Program-made: the position numbers and the translations under genes
Source of the DNA: Purshia tridentata
Lineage: Eukaryota > Streptophyta > Magnoliopsida > Rosales > Rosaceae
Assembly: GCA_003254885.1 (NCBI GenBank)
Contig: QANT01001782.1
Span: 1 to 46,206, forward strand
Direction: 5' to 3'
Length of the DNA: 46,206 nucleotides
The notes under the pieces: model-generated
Database searches by the model: none
What the model saw: the letters and a program-made list of their open reading frames with translations, nothing else
What the model was told of the DNA's origin: nothing
Part shown: positions 10,647 through 24,212 of the stretch, piece after piece
How the letters are laid out: every line of letters starts with the position of its first letter
Position numbering within the stretch: position 1 is the stretch's first letter

Positions 10647-11886
10647 TTAAGTTGTTGGGTTCTTCAAATGATCGTCCTGAAATTTTCTTAACAATTGCAG
10701 AGACTGATAGTAGAGATTGAGGTCAATGCCATCAACATTCCTACCCACACGTGCCTGCAACACTGCCTGAAAAAGAACAAGCGCAACTGGATTTTATTGC
10801 TGTAACATCAAGAGACATTATCTTATAAATATGAGAAATGTGAGTATATATAAACATCAGGTCACTTACCTCATTATTAGGTTGAATAAGCAGTTCACCG
10901 ATGAACTGGAAGATGGATCCAACTCGAAAGCTAAGCTCTCTGAGATGCTGTGTGTTGACCTTTAAGATGTCACTTCCATCAACAACTGTGGCAATAGCTG
11001 TCTCTACAGAATATTCTTGTAGCCTGAGAAACAAACAAGGGATTACACTAAGCAATGCAATTAAAATCTATCGGTTCAATCATTTAGCCTCTTGCCTAAG
11101 ACAATATACAATTATTTGAATCAGTTCACCTAATTCCAATAATTTGTGACATGTTTCAATCATTAAGCTCACTCTGACTATAGTATAAGAGTAGCATTAA
11201 TCTGAGCAAGAAAAAGAAAAAGAAAAAGAAACACCTGTATACAAGGGCACTTTGAGATTGAAAAGACCCTTAATTTATTGGTGGTACCTACCAAGATATT
11301 CCCTCGTCAGAAATCAACCTGATTGCGAGGTAATGAGTCTAAACATGTACTGATACAATTTTGAGGTATCTGTAACTGGTTATCTTAACTTTTAAACGTT
11401 TCACAATCACACAATGTAAATTATATCATTGACAAAGATCTTTGTGCAATAAAATCCCCAAGAATAGAAATATCTAAGCATTGAATCTCATTTGATGCAC
11501 TCTTTGGATGTCCTTGGTGGTTCACTGGTTTTAGCTTCCTAATTGAATATTCAGGTCAGTTTAAAAGTTTGAGTTGTGATGTTACTCAGTTTAAAATTGC
11601 TTAGTTATGCTACAAATGAAATGATGACCTACCTCTAATAGTCAGAATTTGAGGTCCTAATAAAATTCAGGTAGAGTATTTGTCACTAAGGATTGAGATG
11701 TAAACAAAAGGGCAACACCATGAATATTTATATTATGCAATTGAAAGGACCACTAAAAATTGGAAGGGCAGAAGTCTCTTACTTTCCAGTTACTCTCAAT
11801 GAGGCCCCTTGCTTGAAGTATGGAGAAGATGGATGCAGGTCTTGCAATAAAACCAATGCCCCAGATTTTACAGTAGATGATGCCAT
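10647..11886 (-). CDS. TEN1: TEN1, OB-fold subunit of the CST telomere complex
   Basis: Three exons: 11886-11783, 11023-10870, 10766-10647; 378 nt, 125 residues, all GT-AG with matching phases (2 then 0). The first exon encodes MASSTVKSGALVLLQDLHP.. and ends in RVTGK. The second carries NTQHLRELSFRVGSIFQFIG and the third ARVGRNVDGIDLNLYYQ, all hallmarks of plant TEN1. TEN1 is a small OB-fold protein that joins CTC1 and STN1 to protect chromosome ends and to help fill in the telomeric C-strand; the Arabidopsis gene is also called MDO1 because its loss disorganises meristems. The length is normal for the family. The first exon is too short to be obvious from open frames alone. It was chosen because the frame, donor and family start agree. 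Confidence 0.93.
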
Positions 11887-12600
11887 CAAGTAAACTCTCT
11901 AGCCTTAAAAAAGCACCCAAATCTTTCCTGGAATTCAGTACTGCCTGCAGTTAATTACCAAAAAGCACTAGAATGAATGTGATGGTGAAGCTGAAGTTAC
12001 ACAGCATTGCTAGTTACAAATTACAATTAAGTTGGTGTCCAACACGGCTAGTTACACACAAAATTGGTAAAGCTGAAGTTATTTGGGTCAGTCAGAATAC
12101 TTAAGGCAGTGTTTCAAACCCATTAAGGACCAGCCATTTGAACTATAGTCTAACATCTTAGAATTTGAAGTGGAACAAAACTGAGAATCAATTGTCCAAA
12201 ATCTTATATACGGAATAAAGTACTATATAGGAACAAATCATGACGGAAAGAACAATTTAGCAGCAAACCCATCTCTAAAATTCGAAATTCAGACTAAATG
12301 GAGATAACAAAAATCACATACTTCTCGTTCAATCCATTCACCCAATTCAAATTAACATAAATTGCAGTTAAGAGTGGTAGAAATTTACAAGCGCACCATA
12401 CCCACATACCAAAATCCAGAGAATATAATAAAAAGTTGAAACTTTAACAATACCAAGTTACCAACTGATATGTACCTTAAATTATCTGAGTTTGATTTGA
12501 AAGGTGGAGGCTTTCTCGCTTTCTGTATAAGAGGAGGCTAAGAGTAAGAGAGCGAAAAAAAAAGAGGGAAACGGAGGATCCGATCCTATTCGAAAATGGA
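11887..12600 (-). other. TEN1 5' leader with a leader intron
   Basis: On the minus strand a donor (TTTAAG/GTACAT) at 12476/12475 and an acceptor (CTGCAG) ending at 11945 define a probable noncoding first exon (about 12590-12476) and a leader intron of about 530 bp. The second leader exon (11944-11887) joins directly to the coding start. Confidence 0.5.
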
Positions 12601-12724
12601 GCCATACTCCGGCCAATACATGAAAATTGAAATTAGTAAAGCTCTCGTGTTAAATCGACACGTGCAAATGTTTAAATAACAAATCTTTTTGGGGCTGGAC
12701 TTTGCTTTAATGTATTTCCTCATT

Positions 12725-13053
12725 TGGGCTTTAGGTCAAACTAGTTGTCTTTGGGCTAAGATGGGAGGCGGACGCTTGCTTGAGCAGTGAGCTATAATCA
12801 AGGTTTAATTTTTGTTATGAAACTTATCATCTTTACTCTTTACTCTATGATCTATGTCATTTGAGCTAAACATCAATTCTAAATTGTCATTAAGAAGGTC
12901 TCCGCGTAATTAAAATTGTCACTAAAAATTTCACTAAGACTTAACAGTTCTTGCATGCGTATAGGAGCAACTCTTATCAAGTTTCCCAGCCCAAATCATA
13001 TCAATTCTAACCCGATAAACCTTGGGCCCAAAGATTGGGTTTCGGTTGGCCCA
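12725..13053. promoter_or_regulatory. cluster of Site II (TGGGCY) motifs upstream of TEN1
   Basis: TGGGCT or TGGGCC in either orientation occurs at 12725-12730, 12752-12757, 12988-12993, 13023-13030 (as the palindrome tgggccca) and 13048-13053. Site II elements bind TCP factors and mark promoters of genes used in dividing cells, which suits TEN1. They lie 130-460 bp upstream of its predicted start. Confidence 0.45.
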
Positions 13054-14260
13054 TCTCTTACGTTTTTTTTTTAACTTTTTTTTATTCTTAGAGATATATT
13101 CAATTTAGGGCCTCTCTAAAATTGTAGTAAATTTTATATTATTATACTTGGAATTGATTATACTTTTATCTGAAAGTGTGGTTTATATTCTTTTAATATA
13201 AAATAATTATCTTATGATGTGGAAATGTTTAATAAAAGAACATTATCATGATACGTCATAGGCCACAGTAAGTTCATCTTTGAACACTGTAAAATTTTCC
13301 TTATTCACCATATTACCATAAACAATCAAAGTGGGGAAAAAACAAAAGTAGAGGCAATAAGGTAGAGAAGGAACTTAACCAAACTACCCAATTGTGCCTC
13401 AACCACTGAAGTAATATGGAATTGTCATGACAAACTCTACGGTTGTTGACAGCTGAAGAAGAAAATTGAATACCCATAAAAGCTTTGTGACTTGTAAGTG
13501 ATGGGATGGAGCAAATCAAACAAACAGTGGCCCAATGATGCCAATAGGGCGGTGTGATTGGCATTAACATAAATCACATATGCCCATTCCCTCGAACCAC
13601 TCTTTGTATTAGTTGTTAGTTGACTGCTTATAGTTATATCTCCTTTTCAATCAATGCTTACAATAATTTACTATTTTTCCATGTGGTGAAACTTCAAAGT
13701 ATGCAATATACGTAAGAATTTTATAATTGGTTGGTTCCTGTTGCGTAACAATCTTATAAGAGAGGACTGGAGTGATGTGCCAAATTTTAATAAGAGTCGG
13801 TTCTGGTATTAAATGCTCCCACCAATTTCCACCAGAACCCATTTATTGTTGGATAAAAATAGCTATCGATATCATGTTCTATACCATCTTTCTTGCTTCA
13901 TACTGGGTTTGTTTTCAGATTCAAACTCTCTCTAGATTGCTAGCAGGTAATGGAAACTAAGCAGAAAATGATTTAGTGCCTTTTATTTGTGTTAACCAGT
14001 TTGTGATACCAAAAAGATTCCAAGCAAATTAAACCAAATATTGCTTCAGGCTCTTTTTGCATGGGATGCTATTTTCTCAGTCAAATTCACACCATACTCA
14101 TTTCCTCACTCACATCTTTCTTTCCTCATCTTCCTTCATAAACATAACCAACAGAAAGGTCTTTAATTTGGGTTGTTTGTGATTTTTGTATCAGAACATT
14201 TCAGCTCTCTGAAAAAAGTTAGCTCATTTCAAGCTAGCTAGCTAGCTGGGTTTAGCTAGA
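13054..14260. other. intergenic promoter region and ABCG11 leader
   Basis: Divergent promoter space between TEN1 and ABCG11. No gene is supported; the open frames have no domain. The CT-rich stretch at 14090-14130 looks like the start of the ABCG11 leader, and a short agct repeat lies at 14231-14247. Confidence 0.4.
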
Positions 14261-17200
14261 ATGACATATGAGGCTGCAGAGAAGACAAGGAGCTCAGGCG
14301 CAGATGGTGTAATGATGGAGATAGAGAGAAGCAAGCCATCAGGTAATGGGCTTGTGGCTGGTGGGCTGAGCCCTCTGAGTGAGACTCTATGGAGGGAGAA
14401 TACCAGTGTAGAAATTGTTGGGGAAGTTTCAGCCAGGCTCACATGGAAGGATTTGACAGTGATGGTGACTCTGAGCAACGGTGAGACCCAGAAGGTGTTG
14501 GAGGGTCTAACTGGTTATGCTGAGCCTGGAACCTTCACAGCTCTAATGGGTCCTTCTGGCTCAGGCAAATCAACCTTGCTTGATGCTCTCTCTAGTCGCT
14601 TGGCTGCCAATGCCTTCCTCTCTGGCACTATTCTTCTCAATGGTCGCAAACGAAAGCTCTCTTTTGGCGCTGCTGTGAGTAGTACTGTCTATTCTGTCTC
14701 TGGTTTTTGTCATACCCTTTCGTCTGCTAAATTTGTACTTCCTTTTATATGAGTCAGGCGTATGTGACCCAAGATGACAATTTGATTGGTACTCTGACGG
14801 TACGTGAAACAATATCGTACTCAGCTCGGCTGCGGCTGCCGGATAAGATGGGCTGGTCAGAGAAGCGTGCACTTATTGAGAGTACAATCATAGAGATGGG
14901 TCTGCAGGATTGCGCAGACACAGTGATTGGGAATTGGCATTTGCGTGGAATCAGTGGGGGAGAGAAGAGAAGGGTCAGCATTGCTCTTGAAATCTTGATG
15001 AGGCCCAGATTGCTCTTCCTTGATGAGCCAACCAGTGGACTTGATAGGTATTCATCAGCTACCATTTTCTTTCTTATATATTATGGAATCATTTGATTCG
15101 TGGGTGTATGATCAATTGATCATTTGGGTTATGTGGCAGTGCTTCGGCATTTTTTGTGACCCAGACACTACGTGCCTTGTCACGAGATGGAAGGACTGTG
15201 ATAGCCTCAATTCACCAGCCAAGCAGTGAAGTCTTTGAACTATTTGATCAACTGTATTTGCTTTCTAGTGGCAAAACTGTGTATTTTGGTCAGGCCTCGG
15301 ATGCATACGAGGCAAGAACCCTCACCCTGTTTTTGAGTTATACATATAAATTGTTATTAACAGAGCTCTTATACATTGGTTAATGGTACTTGCAGTTCTT
15401 TGCACAAGCTGGCTTTCCCTGCCCTGCTTTGAGGAACCCATCTGATCATTTTCTTAGATGCATAAACTCTGACTTTGATAAAGTCAAGGCCACATTGAAA
15501 GGGTCCATGAAACTCAGGGTATATATACAACATTTTCTTTTTTTTATCTTTCTGTTATGTAATTATGAATGTTCATTGTTAGCTTGATCTGATAATATTC
15601 AAAACTTGTCCTTAATTTGCTGTTATTAGTTTGAGGCAAGTGATGATCCCTTGGAGAAGATGACCACTGCTGAAGCTATAAGAATTCTTATCGACTCCTA
15701 TCGTTCTTCTCATTACTGTTACGCTGCTAGAGAAAAAGTTGAGGAGATATCCAAAGTTGTAAGTGTTTATATAAAGTGGAAAATATTATTAACTGATTGA
15801 TCATTTCAAAGACTCACAAATAATACGAAACTTTTTCCCATGTGCTGCAGAAAGGAACTGTGCTAGATTCTGGAGGAAGTCAGGCTAGTTTCTTGATGCA
15901 GGCCTTCACATTGACCAAGCGTTCATTTATCAACATGTCAAGGGACTTTGGCTATTACTGGCTCAGGCTTGTCATTTACATTGTTGTCACAATTTGTATC
16001 GGAACCATCTATCTGAATGTGGGAACGGGTTACAGTTCGATTCTGGTGTGTATCATTTTCTAATTGAAAACCATCTACTTGGAATCTCAAATTCATTCAT
16101 GCACTAACACTTCCTCTGTTTCTATTATATTTTTATGAGATAGGCAAGGGGTTCGTGTGCATCTTTTGTCTTTGGTTTCGTCACATTCATGTCAATTGGA
16201 GGGTTTCCTTCATTTGTAGAGGATATGAAGGTTTGTCCCTTTGTCCTATGCATCAAGAGCAGCTAAAGATTTACTTAAATCAATGGTAGTAGTCTAATTT
16301 TGTGCCACCAACTTTTTCAGGTTTTCCAAAGAGAGAGGCTGAATGGACATTATGGTGTCACTGCATTTGTCATCAGCAACACACTCTCTGCATTGCCTTT
16401 CCTGATATTGATTACCTTTCTCGCCGGAACAGTTTGTTACTTCATGGTCCGTCTCCACCCAGGCTTCACGCATTATCTATTCTTTGTGTTGTGCCTTTAT
16501 GCAAGTGTCACTGTAGTTGAGAGCTTGATGATGGCCATAGCCAGTGTCGTCCCCAACTTCCTCATGGGCATTATCATAGGGGCAGGAATTCAGGTTTGTA
16601 TCCCGCTATCTAACTGTACTACATGTGCATCAGATATCAGCAACAGAAAATACAGAACACTGATACACTGCCTTGACATATTTTAGCCACTTTCATAGAT
16701 TGTATGATACAGAAGCTTTTTGAACCGTATTTGATGAACCGTGATTTTCTTCACATGTCAGGGTATATTCATGCTAGTCTCTGGGTACTTCAGGCTCCCA
16801 AATGACATTCCAAAGCCTTTCTGGCGTTACCCAATGTCATACATCAGCTTCCACTTCTGGGCCTTGCAGGTAAAACACTTCACCAATTACTTCATATGTG
16901 GCTCAAAGAATTGAAATTAAAAACTTGTTTCACCTTCAGGGACAATATCAGAACGACCTGAGCGGCTTAATGTTTGACAACCAGTCACCAGATCTTCCTA
17001 AGATACCTGGTGAGTATATCCTGGAAAATGTGTTCCAGATTGACACAAGCAGATCAAAATGGATAGACCTCTGTGTTATCCTGAGCATGATTGTTGTGTA
17101 CCGGATCATCTTTTTCATCATGATCAAATTCAGTGAGGATGTGACACCTTGGATTAGAGGTTATATGGCAAGGAGAAGAATACAACAGAAGAATGGAAAC

Positions 17201-17290
17201 CTAAACACAACAGTTGCTCCTGATGGTCTCACACAGTCCCCTTCTTTGAGGACCTACGCTTCTGGTACCACTGGAACCGGAAGAAAGTAG
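14261..17290 (+). CDS. ABCG11: ABCG11 half-size ABC transporter (cuticular wax and cutin export)
   Basis: Ten exons: 14261-14674, 14758-15047, 15140-15311, 15396-15518, 15630-15758, 15851-16045, 16144-16230, 16321-16593, 16762-16869, 16940-17290; 2142 nt, 713 residues. The ATP-binding half comes first: Walker A GPSGSGKS (97-104), Q-loop VTQDD, signature ISGGEKRR (203-210), Walker B LLFLDE (223-228). Six membrane spans follow in exons 6-10. The sequence from [12 protein letters not shown] onward is nearly that of Arabidopsis ABCG11/WBC11, including the tail [19 protein letters not shown]11 works as a homodimer or with ABCG12 in the epidermal plasma membrane to export cuticular lipids. Intron 3 has a GC donor (15312-15313). 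The first AUG is used here; an in-frame AUG at 14315 gives a 695-residue protein starting MEIE, as in Arabidopsis. Confidence 0.96.
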
Positions 17291-17844
17291 GCAAGAGCTG
17301 AATACAGTTTCACTTAAAACACTTGACGACGCAGTTTGAATAGATAATGTAGCAAAACGCTATGAGATAGAATTATGTACACATTTTAACAGTTTCCTTA
17401 TATGCTATAATTTAGTTTCTGTACCAATGCTTGTTTTATAAATTTGATGCTTTTCAACCTGAAGAAATGAAGAGAAGTATAATTTTATGCTGGTGATAAT
17501 GTTTTAGCTGAAATCCTGGATTATTAATCTTTTTTGCATTTACTTACCAAATGAGTCATATCAGAAGCAAAACATAAACAATTTTTGATGGAAGCTGGTT
17601 TGAGACTAAAGTCTAATACAAGAGGATAATGCTCATATCAAGTTTGTTTACTAAGATTAAGGAACATATGCATTATTCACAGTAAAGAAAAGAAATGTAC
17701 ATTTGAATTTTATAGCTAGCAATTAGTCCTGTACAGTAAATACATCAAGTTCAAGGCCAGCAATTAGTCCTGCCCAGTATTGGTGCGTCTCTATTGCTAA
17801 ACAAATGGTCCCACCATTTATCTATTTCAGATTTTTGGGTCTCC
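17291..17844. other. convergent 3' UTR region of ABCG11 and PLD zeta
   Basis: 555 bp between two convergent stop codons. It holds the two 3' UTRs and nothing else recognised. Confidence 0.5.
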
Positions 17845-20800
17845 TTAATGAAATACTTGAGGAGATGTATAAAATTCACTTTCATTGAAGACTGGTCTCA
17901 AATCTTCTTGGTGCATAAAATCTAAAGGGAAAGAAACAAGATGTCCACTTAAATGCTTCAATCTTACCATTGGATCTGTTACTTTAACCTCTTCATTCTC
18001 ACAGGGTTCTAGCTTCTCAGGGGCTATACCCAAATCAATTGTGGTGTGGCCAAGTTTCTCTTTCCAATGAGCCCTGCATTGTCTGAGAGCAGCTCTGTAG
18101 GTGATGGCAATAATAGAACTTTTAGAGTGCATAGAGTAAAGACAAAAGAGTAGACAATCTTGGTAGTATTGTACCTTGAGCGTATAGAATCATTTGGGAT
18201 ACAAGAAAAGACGTCTTCGTAAATGATTGAATTTTCCTGTGAAATATTAGAGACCTTAATTAGGTAGGGAGCAACATGTAGTTATGGAAATTTCAGTGAT
18301 CCACCAGACTAGCAAATTTTCACCTTTGCTGTTGCTAACCATAGATCTTTGTATGTTGTGTCTGATATAGGATCGCTGATTTGATTTACCTAAGGGAATT
18401 AAGTTATTAAGATTCATCAAACAATGTTCATATTCAGCTGAGGAAGACATAAATGAATAAAATTAATGAAAATTGGCAGGCTTCAAATGTTGCCAACTTT
18501 ATGTGAAAAACAAGCAACCACAGAATATCTATGTTTCACCATTGATACCAACCTCACTTGCATGAAGACCCAGGTGCTCAGACCACAGGGAGCACCTAAG
18601 ACTATAAGCAAATTTTCCTGCCTTCCAAGACTGTCCATTCATAGATGATTCCAAAAACTCTTTATCCTCAATAACTACACCAATCTGCAACAAGTAAAAA
18701 CAGAATTCATTTTAATCAAAGACAATTGAGTGTATTAAACTGAGTAATGAGTGAATGAATACTAGAAGCTAATCTGTCCAAGAGATAGTGTTTCTGATCT
18801 ACACCATTATCAATACTTGTGAGCTTCAGTTGAGCTGAAGTCACAAATAAAAGAACTAAGGAAATGCATTAAACATGCCAAAAAACCTATTACTTGATCA
18901 AAGACTAAAACTTTACCTCAGAGTCTCTTGATCCAAGCAAACTTCTATCATTAATATTAGATGATCCAATCACGGCAATGCGATCATCTATTATCATCAC
19001 TTTGCTGTGTACATACACCTGCATAACAATGTTAATGTAAGAGATAACAAGTTAAGGTTTCATGGGCCTAAATTGGAGTTTATCTAATATATAACTAAAA
19101 AGTCCTGTATTAAGCTAAGTTTTAAATTATTAAACCAAGGTTCCAAGGTCAGGCCCTCAATAAAACTACCCAATTGATAAAAGTTACAAACAAAGAATGT
19201 AACCCAGCCATAGAGTGAGAGAATAAAGGCGCATATATGGAGACATGTAATGTGGAAAAGTACCTGACTTGTGCAAACAGGGCCACCTTCGAAAAGTCTA
19301 CCATATGATCTCAGACCATAGAAGGAAATGTAATCATGTGTCTTAGGACCAAGCAAAACTTTAAGTTTATGCAGTATTGAATACTTTTCCCAGCTAATGG
19401 TCCGATACTGCCAATGCATTATGGCTCTAACTGTTGCTGCACCACCATCATCCACACCACCCTATTATGTGTGCCGAGAATTAAAAGAATTAGGAGAACA
19501 CTGTTACCGAAAATTCACACAAAAGACATGCCTGAATAAATTAAGCAAATAAACCAAGAATGGGTACCTGGAAGCCAGGTAAGAGTGGTATGACAACAAT
19601 AACCCTAAAACACTTTTGTTCTTTATGTGCTAGCACAATACGCCTGTATAGTGCTTCCGCAACACGATTCTGTATAACCTCATCCTCTGAAAGACCTGAT
19701 ATGAAAAATTGATTCTGGAAGCAAACAGCAATGAAAATAGTAAATTGATCAGCATAAGAACTGAAAATGAGTACTTTGAACAGCATCTATTTGTATTAAG
19801 TCATTAGTATTTGTTTGGTATGAGAATCATGTATGCTTGTATAAGAACTGAAAACTAGGATTAATTAAAAATGATTCATTCGTCAAAATAGTGAGGACAG
19901 TGGTGTAACCTCAATATAGACAAAATGTTCTGCTTCCTTAATGAGAGAACAATAAGCGCTATGTATGCTTTCTTCAGTTTGACTAGTTCCAGCAGACCAT
20001 TGGCTCACACTTCTGATAACCTACACATCACATATTTATTAGATAGAGCAGGAGACAAAATGTACAAAAAAGAAGAAAAATCTAACACACGTAAAAGTGG
20101 ACTATGGATATGAACAGCTAGGGATGTTCCAAAAATTGGTTTCCGTCTTGCTAGAAACCAAATATATTGATGGAAAGTAAATTGTATATGTGGAAGAAGA
20201 TATCATAAAGTGAGTAAATTTGAAGTTCAAATAGACCAACCTGTCATAAAACATCATAGAATCTTAAAAAATCATGAAATCTTAAAAAACCAAATTCACG
20301 GTATCCAAGAGGCATCACTAACCTGACAATGGCATGCAGTACGAGGGCCTATTTGCTCACAATCATCAGCAGCAACAGCATGATCTCCTTCCTTTGAACT
20401 CTCCGACCATCCATTTGAAATTGCCAAGTCAGATTGTTCCACCATGTTTAAATTTGTTTCACTTTTAGGATCCATAAAAAGAAGGTCATCTGTAGAACCT
20501 TTCATCTGTGTATCTGGGTCTAAAGCTTCAACTTCAGTCTTCATGGAAGAGAATGAGAAACTTCCACATACCCCAGTTGGGTGGTCAAGAATATTATGAT
20601 TCATGTGCAGGGCACTTAAGTTTTGGTCTACAGTAGGGGCATCCAAACCATCAGCTTCTTGGGGCAAAAGCAATGGGATATCTTGCAATGGTGATGGAGA
20701 GGAAAAGGAGTTCTCTCTATAGATCCCATTCTGATTTTCTTTTGTTGTTTTGTGCTCGATGTCTATCTCTCTACTTCTTCCCATATAATGAGGGATGACC

Positions 20801-23800
20801 ATGTGGTGGTGAGGCATGAGTAATGGAATTGTTTGTTCATTTGGAGCTTTGTTTCTCTAGAAAAGGGTTCATTGAATTAGCAAATTTACTTTATATTAAT
20901 GAAAAAAGAAAAGGATTAATTTCAGCATTAGCAGAAAATCAAACCTTAGCATGGTTCCAGCGCTGAACAAAGTGCCTGGCAATGTCGCGACAGGGCGGTC
21001 CCCAAAGAGCACAATGGACATCATGCCATGGCATACGCGGATATTTTTCGCGGTCCAATTCATCTTTCATTGTGTCCTCCCACGAATTTGGTTCAGATTC
21101 TCTGGATAAAATGTTTTATGTATAAAACTTCAACAACATATATAAATTAATATCCCCAATGGTTTAGCTAAACAGAGAACTACCTTGGGTTGTAATAGTC
21201 CTTTCCAGGCCATATAAGAGGAGGGCAGTCACCCACTTTGTGTTCAACCGTGTCATAACGGCCAAAGCACAAGTCTAATCCTCCAATGAAGCAAATGTGG
21301 TAATCAACAATGACAAGTTTTTCATGATGTGACCTGTACATTTTCGCAAGTAATTTATGGAGCATCATCAAGAAACCAACCGAAAACAAGCTAATTAAAA
21401 AAACTTGAAGAATTTTTAATTCAATCTTAACATCAATTTAAATTACTGATAAAGAGGAATAAATTTAGAAAGTGCGTACCATAAATAAATTCCTGTGGGG
21501 AAACGATCAGGATAGCGCATTACTCTCACATTCTCATGAATGTTAGAAAGCTTTTTCTTACTGTATGAACTGTTTATCTTTAAAGCAATAGAAACCTCCT
21601 TGTAGAGAAGAATGTAAATCTGCATATAAATTAAGTTGAGGCTCAGAAAACAGAGTAAAAACCAAGAGTGAGAGAGAATGATTGTGTTAATTTGCAGTTT
21701 TGTACCTGAACCCCTTGCTTAGCTTTTCGTTCTAGTAATGCATCAAGCCGAGAAGAAGCATTTCCATGAAAAGGACGTCTTAGATACAGTTCGGGGCAAA
21801 GCCACCAGCCAGTAATGAATATCTGGAAGCAAACACTCTATGTTTGAGTTCAATAATCACTAGAAATATGCATTTAATTGGTGTAAACAAGGCAAGAAAC
21901 AAACCTCTGATTTTGCACCCTCAACAGCAGAAGCAATAGCTTCAAATGCTGCTTCTCCATCTATAAACCACTGAGCTTGACTCCCATCATCAGTCAAACC
22001 CCTTGAAGGAGCAAAAGAACCAAAGCGATGAGGATGACACCAACCTTCTTGAGGCCTTAGACCGGCATCATTAATCGCGGTAACCCATTCTTTAACTTTA
22101 GCATTGCTAGTGGTTCTTAACCTTAAGCTTTGATTTCCGCAAGCAACCTTTTGACATTTACAAATTAATTAACAACAGCTAGATTCTCAAGCCATATGTA
22201 ACAAATATCAAAGCAAAGTAAGACAACAACTCACCCTAAATGTGTAACGTAAAGGATTGCGCTCCTTTATTGGATTTGCCAAATATATTTTAGACCCTCC
22301 ATTTCCATCTGAGTCTGGCAGTACATTGAAAACGATAATGTCTAAAAGTTCAGTGTCAAAAGGATCATCCAGTAGGGCCAAGAACCCAGGTTTTAAAACA
22401 GCCCACACCTACAAAGAAACAAGAAAATTTTATATTTAGAAACTCTGTTTTTCTTTAGCAGTCATTTTATATATAACTTGATTGGTTGTCTAGAAAACGA
22501 ATCCGGGGGACTACTATTAAGAGGAAAAAGGTTTTTGATGAAACCTTTTGCCAATTGTTGCTACAACAATCAAGACAAAGATATGCACAAGATTGCACAT
22601 CAGATTTAGCCCCTGAAATTTTTGGTAGATGCTTCACCATTACATAACCTTCTTTCAACTTTGGTCCATACTCCTGTAAAAAGGATAGCTTCGAAACCTC
22701 CAAATATTTGCAGACCTACAATCCAAAACCACTTCTTATAATAAACACGAAAATGGGTACCTACGAATTAGACCACTAATAAAATAGAAGCACACCTCTT
22801 TAGAATTTACTAGATCCATGTTTCCCAGAAAATGATTCAAGTAACCCTGCATTGCCACCTTTGCCCTGTCTGAAATGGACTGCTGCCCTCCTAGTGCTGG
22901 ACGGATGATGGACAAAGCAGCACTAGATGGAACATATCTGCATAAAAAATCAAATTTGGAAACTTAACCACACAGCTATTGGATTGCAAAATTTGGTGCC
23001 AAGCAGAGCAGTAAAGAGAATAGGGGATATGAAGTCGGAAATCACCTGCTTCTAACACTTTCTTCATGGTGCAAAGGAACGGCCCCATCATCTGGTTCAT
23101 CATCATCTTGCACTACTGCTGTCTGATCCACTATTCCTAAGCTTTGAAGCCATTCTTTAACCTTTCGTGTAAAGTTCCAATGCGAATTGTATAAAGATTA
23201 GGCCAAATACAAACAACAAAATTTCTCTGCTTATCAAAATTACATTCTAACTTTTGAAAAAGAAGTAACTGGGACCCAAATGGTTTTAAATGTTACCAAA
23301 TTCAAGAATGACAACTTCACAAGGACATATCTTATAGAATTGGCAAACCTGCTCTTGTTTCTCATGAAATTCCTCAATTATTGCACGTTTCTTCAAAGCA
23401 AAATGCAAATAGAGAACTTGTGATGCTTTCTTCATTAACCGCCACTTGAACTGTTAAAAGAAGAATACATTCAGAAAAAAACTTATAATACTCTAAACAT
23501 AATATTATCTATCAGAACTGCAGAGGAATTCGATCTCTTCTTTTATATCCAGGATTTTATTTTCAAAGTTGGGGGTGATCCATTATTAATTATTAGAATT
23601 ACAAACAAAAAAGTCCCAGAAGGGCAGAAACTGGTTTTCTCTTTTACCTCACATTTCTCACCGACACCCTCTCTCCCACACACACAGAGATGTAGACCCA
23701 CAACGCATAATCAATGCGTCTAAGTGCCTAAGTGTTAGAATTTAAAACCATCTGGGTGGTCTTCAAACTCAATCTCTACTCTGTTACTACAATGAATCAC

Positions 23801-24072
23801 CACTTTTTCTAAAAACTTAAACTCTTGAAGTTTAAGCAGACATATGCATAAAAAAGTAAGAAGCTTGCCTGTTTGTACTGGAACTCAATGGTGTAAGACA
23901 AAAGCATGGGGCTAATATCTCCGGTATCGGCCCGTGACACCGAAACAATGGTGGCCACCGGCAACTCTTCGAAAATGGGTGTGAGCTCGTTGCATTGACG
24001 GAATGAGAAAGATGCCGTGGACACTGCCTCCGACTGTAACGCTCCGCTGGCAATGAGCTTCTCCGACGACAT
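17845..24072 (-). CDS. PLDZETA2: phospholipase D zeta (PX-PH type), zeta-2-like
   Basis: Twenty exons from 24072 to the stop at 17845: 24072-23869, 23450-23349, 23161-23046, 22937-22796, 22715-22545, 22408-22235, 22147-21905, 21822-21706, 21619-21480, 21333-21184, 21101-20945, 20856-20323, 20020-19910, 19714-19568, 19461-19264, 19018-18917, 18684-18553, 18389-18324, 18236-18175, 18094-17845; 3318 nt, 1105 residues. PX and PH-like regions occupy about residues 40-345. The catalytic HKD motifs are H473/K475/D480 (HEKLVIVD) and H906/K908/D913 (HSKVMIID), followed by [12 protein letters not shown]. There is no C2 domain, so this is the Ca-independent, PIP2-dependent zeta class that hydrolyses phosphatidylcholine to phosphatidic acid. 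Arabidopsis zeta 2 acts at the tonoplast in phosphate starvation, root-hair growth and auxin trafficking. Exon 12 carries a variable acidic insert. Intron 1 has a GC donor. Confidence 0.96.
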
Positions 24073-24115
24073 CCGCTAATTCTTGCTTGTATCCCAAAAA
24101 AACCACCTCTTGCAT
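23912..24115 (-). other. overlapping upstream ORF of PLD zeta (67 codons)
   Basis: The first AUG downstream of the TATA box (24113-24115) opens a 67-codon frame that passes the main AUG (24072) in another frame and stops inside exon 1. Its context has G at -3; the main AUG has C at -3. If the transcript starts near 24190, the main frame needs leaky scanning. Confidence 0.5.
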
Positions 24116-24119
24116 ATCC
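24112..24119. promoter_or_regulatory. P1BS-like site in the PLD zeta leader
   Basis: gcatatcc fits GNATATNC, the binding site of the phosphate-starvation regulator PHR1. It overlaps the upstream AUG. Confidence 0.4.
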
Positions 24120-24212
24120 TCGGAGATCAGATAGAGAGAAAAGTTTCGCTTTTGTATGAAGAAAGAAATAAAGAAATTCAAAGAGAAGAGCTTTGACAGA
24201 GAAACGTTGCAG

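Noticed and set aside
14231..14247. agct repeat before the ABCG11 start
   Set aside because: Short simple sequence in the leader; no regulatory meaning can be supported.
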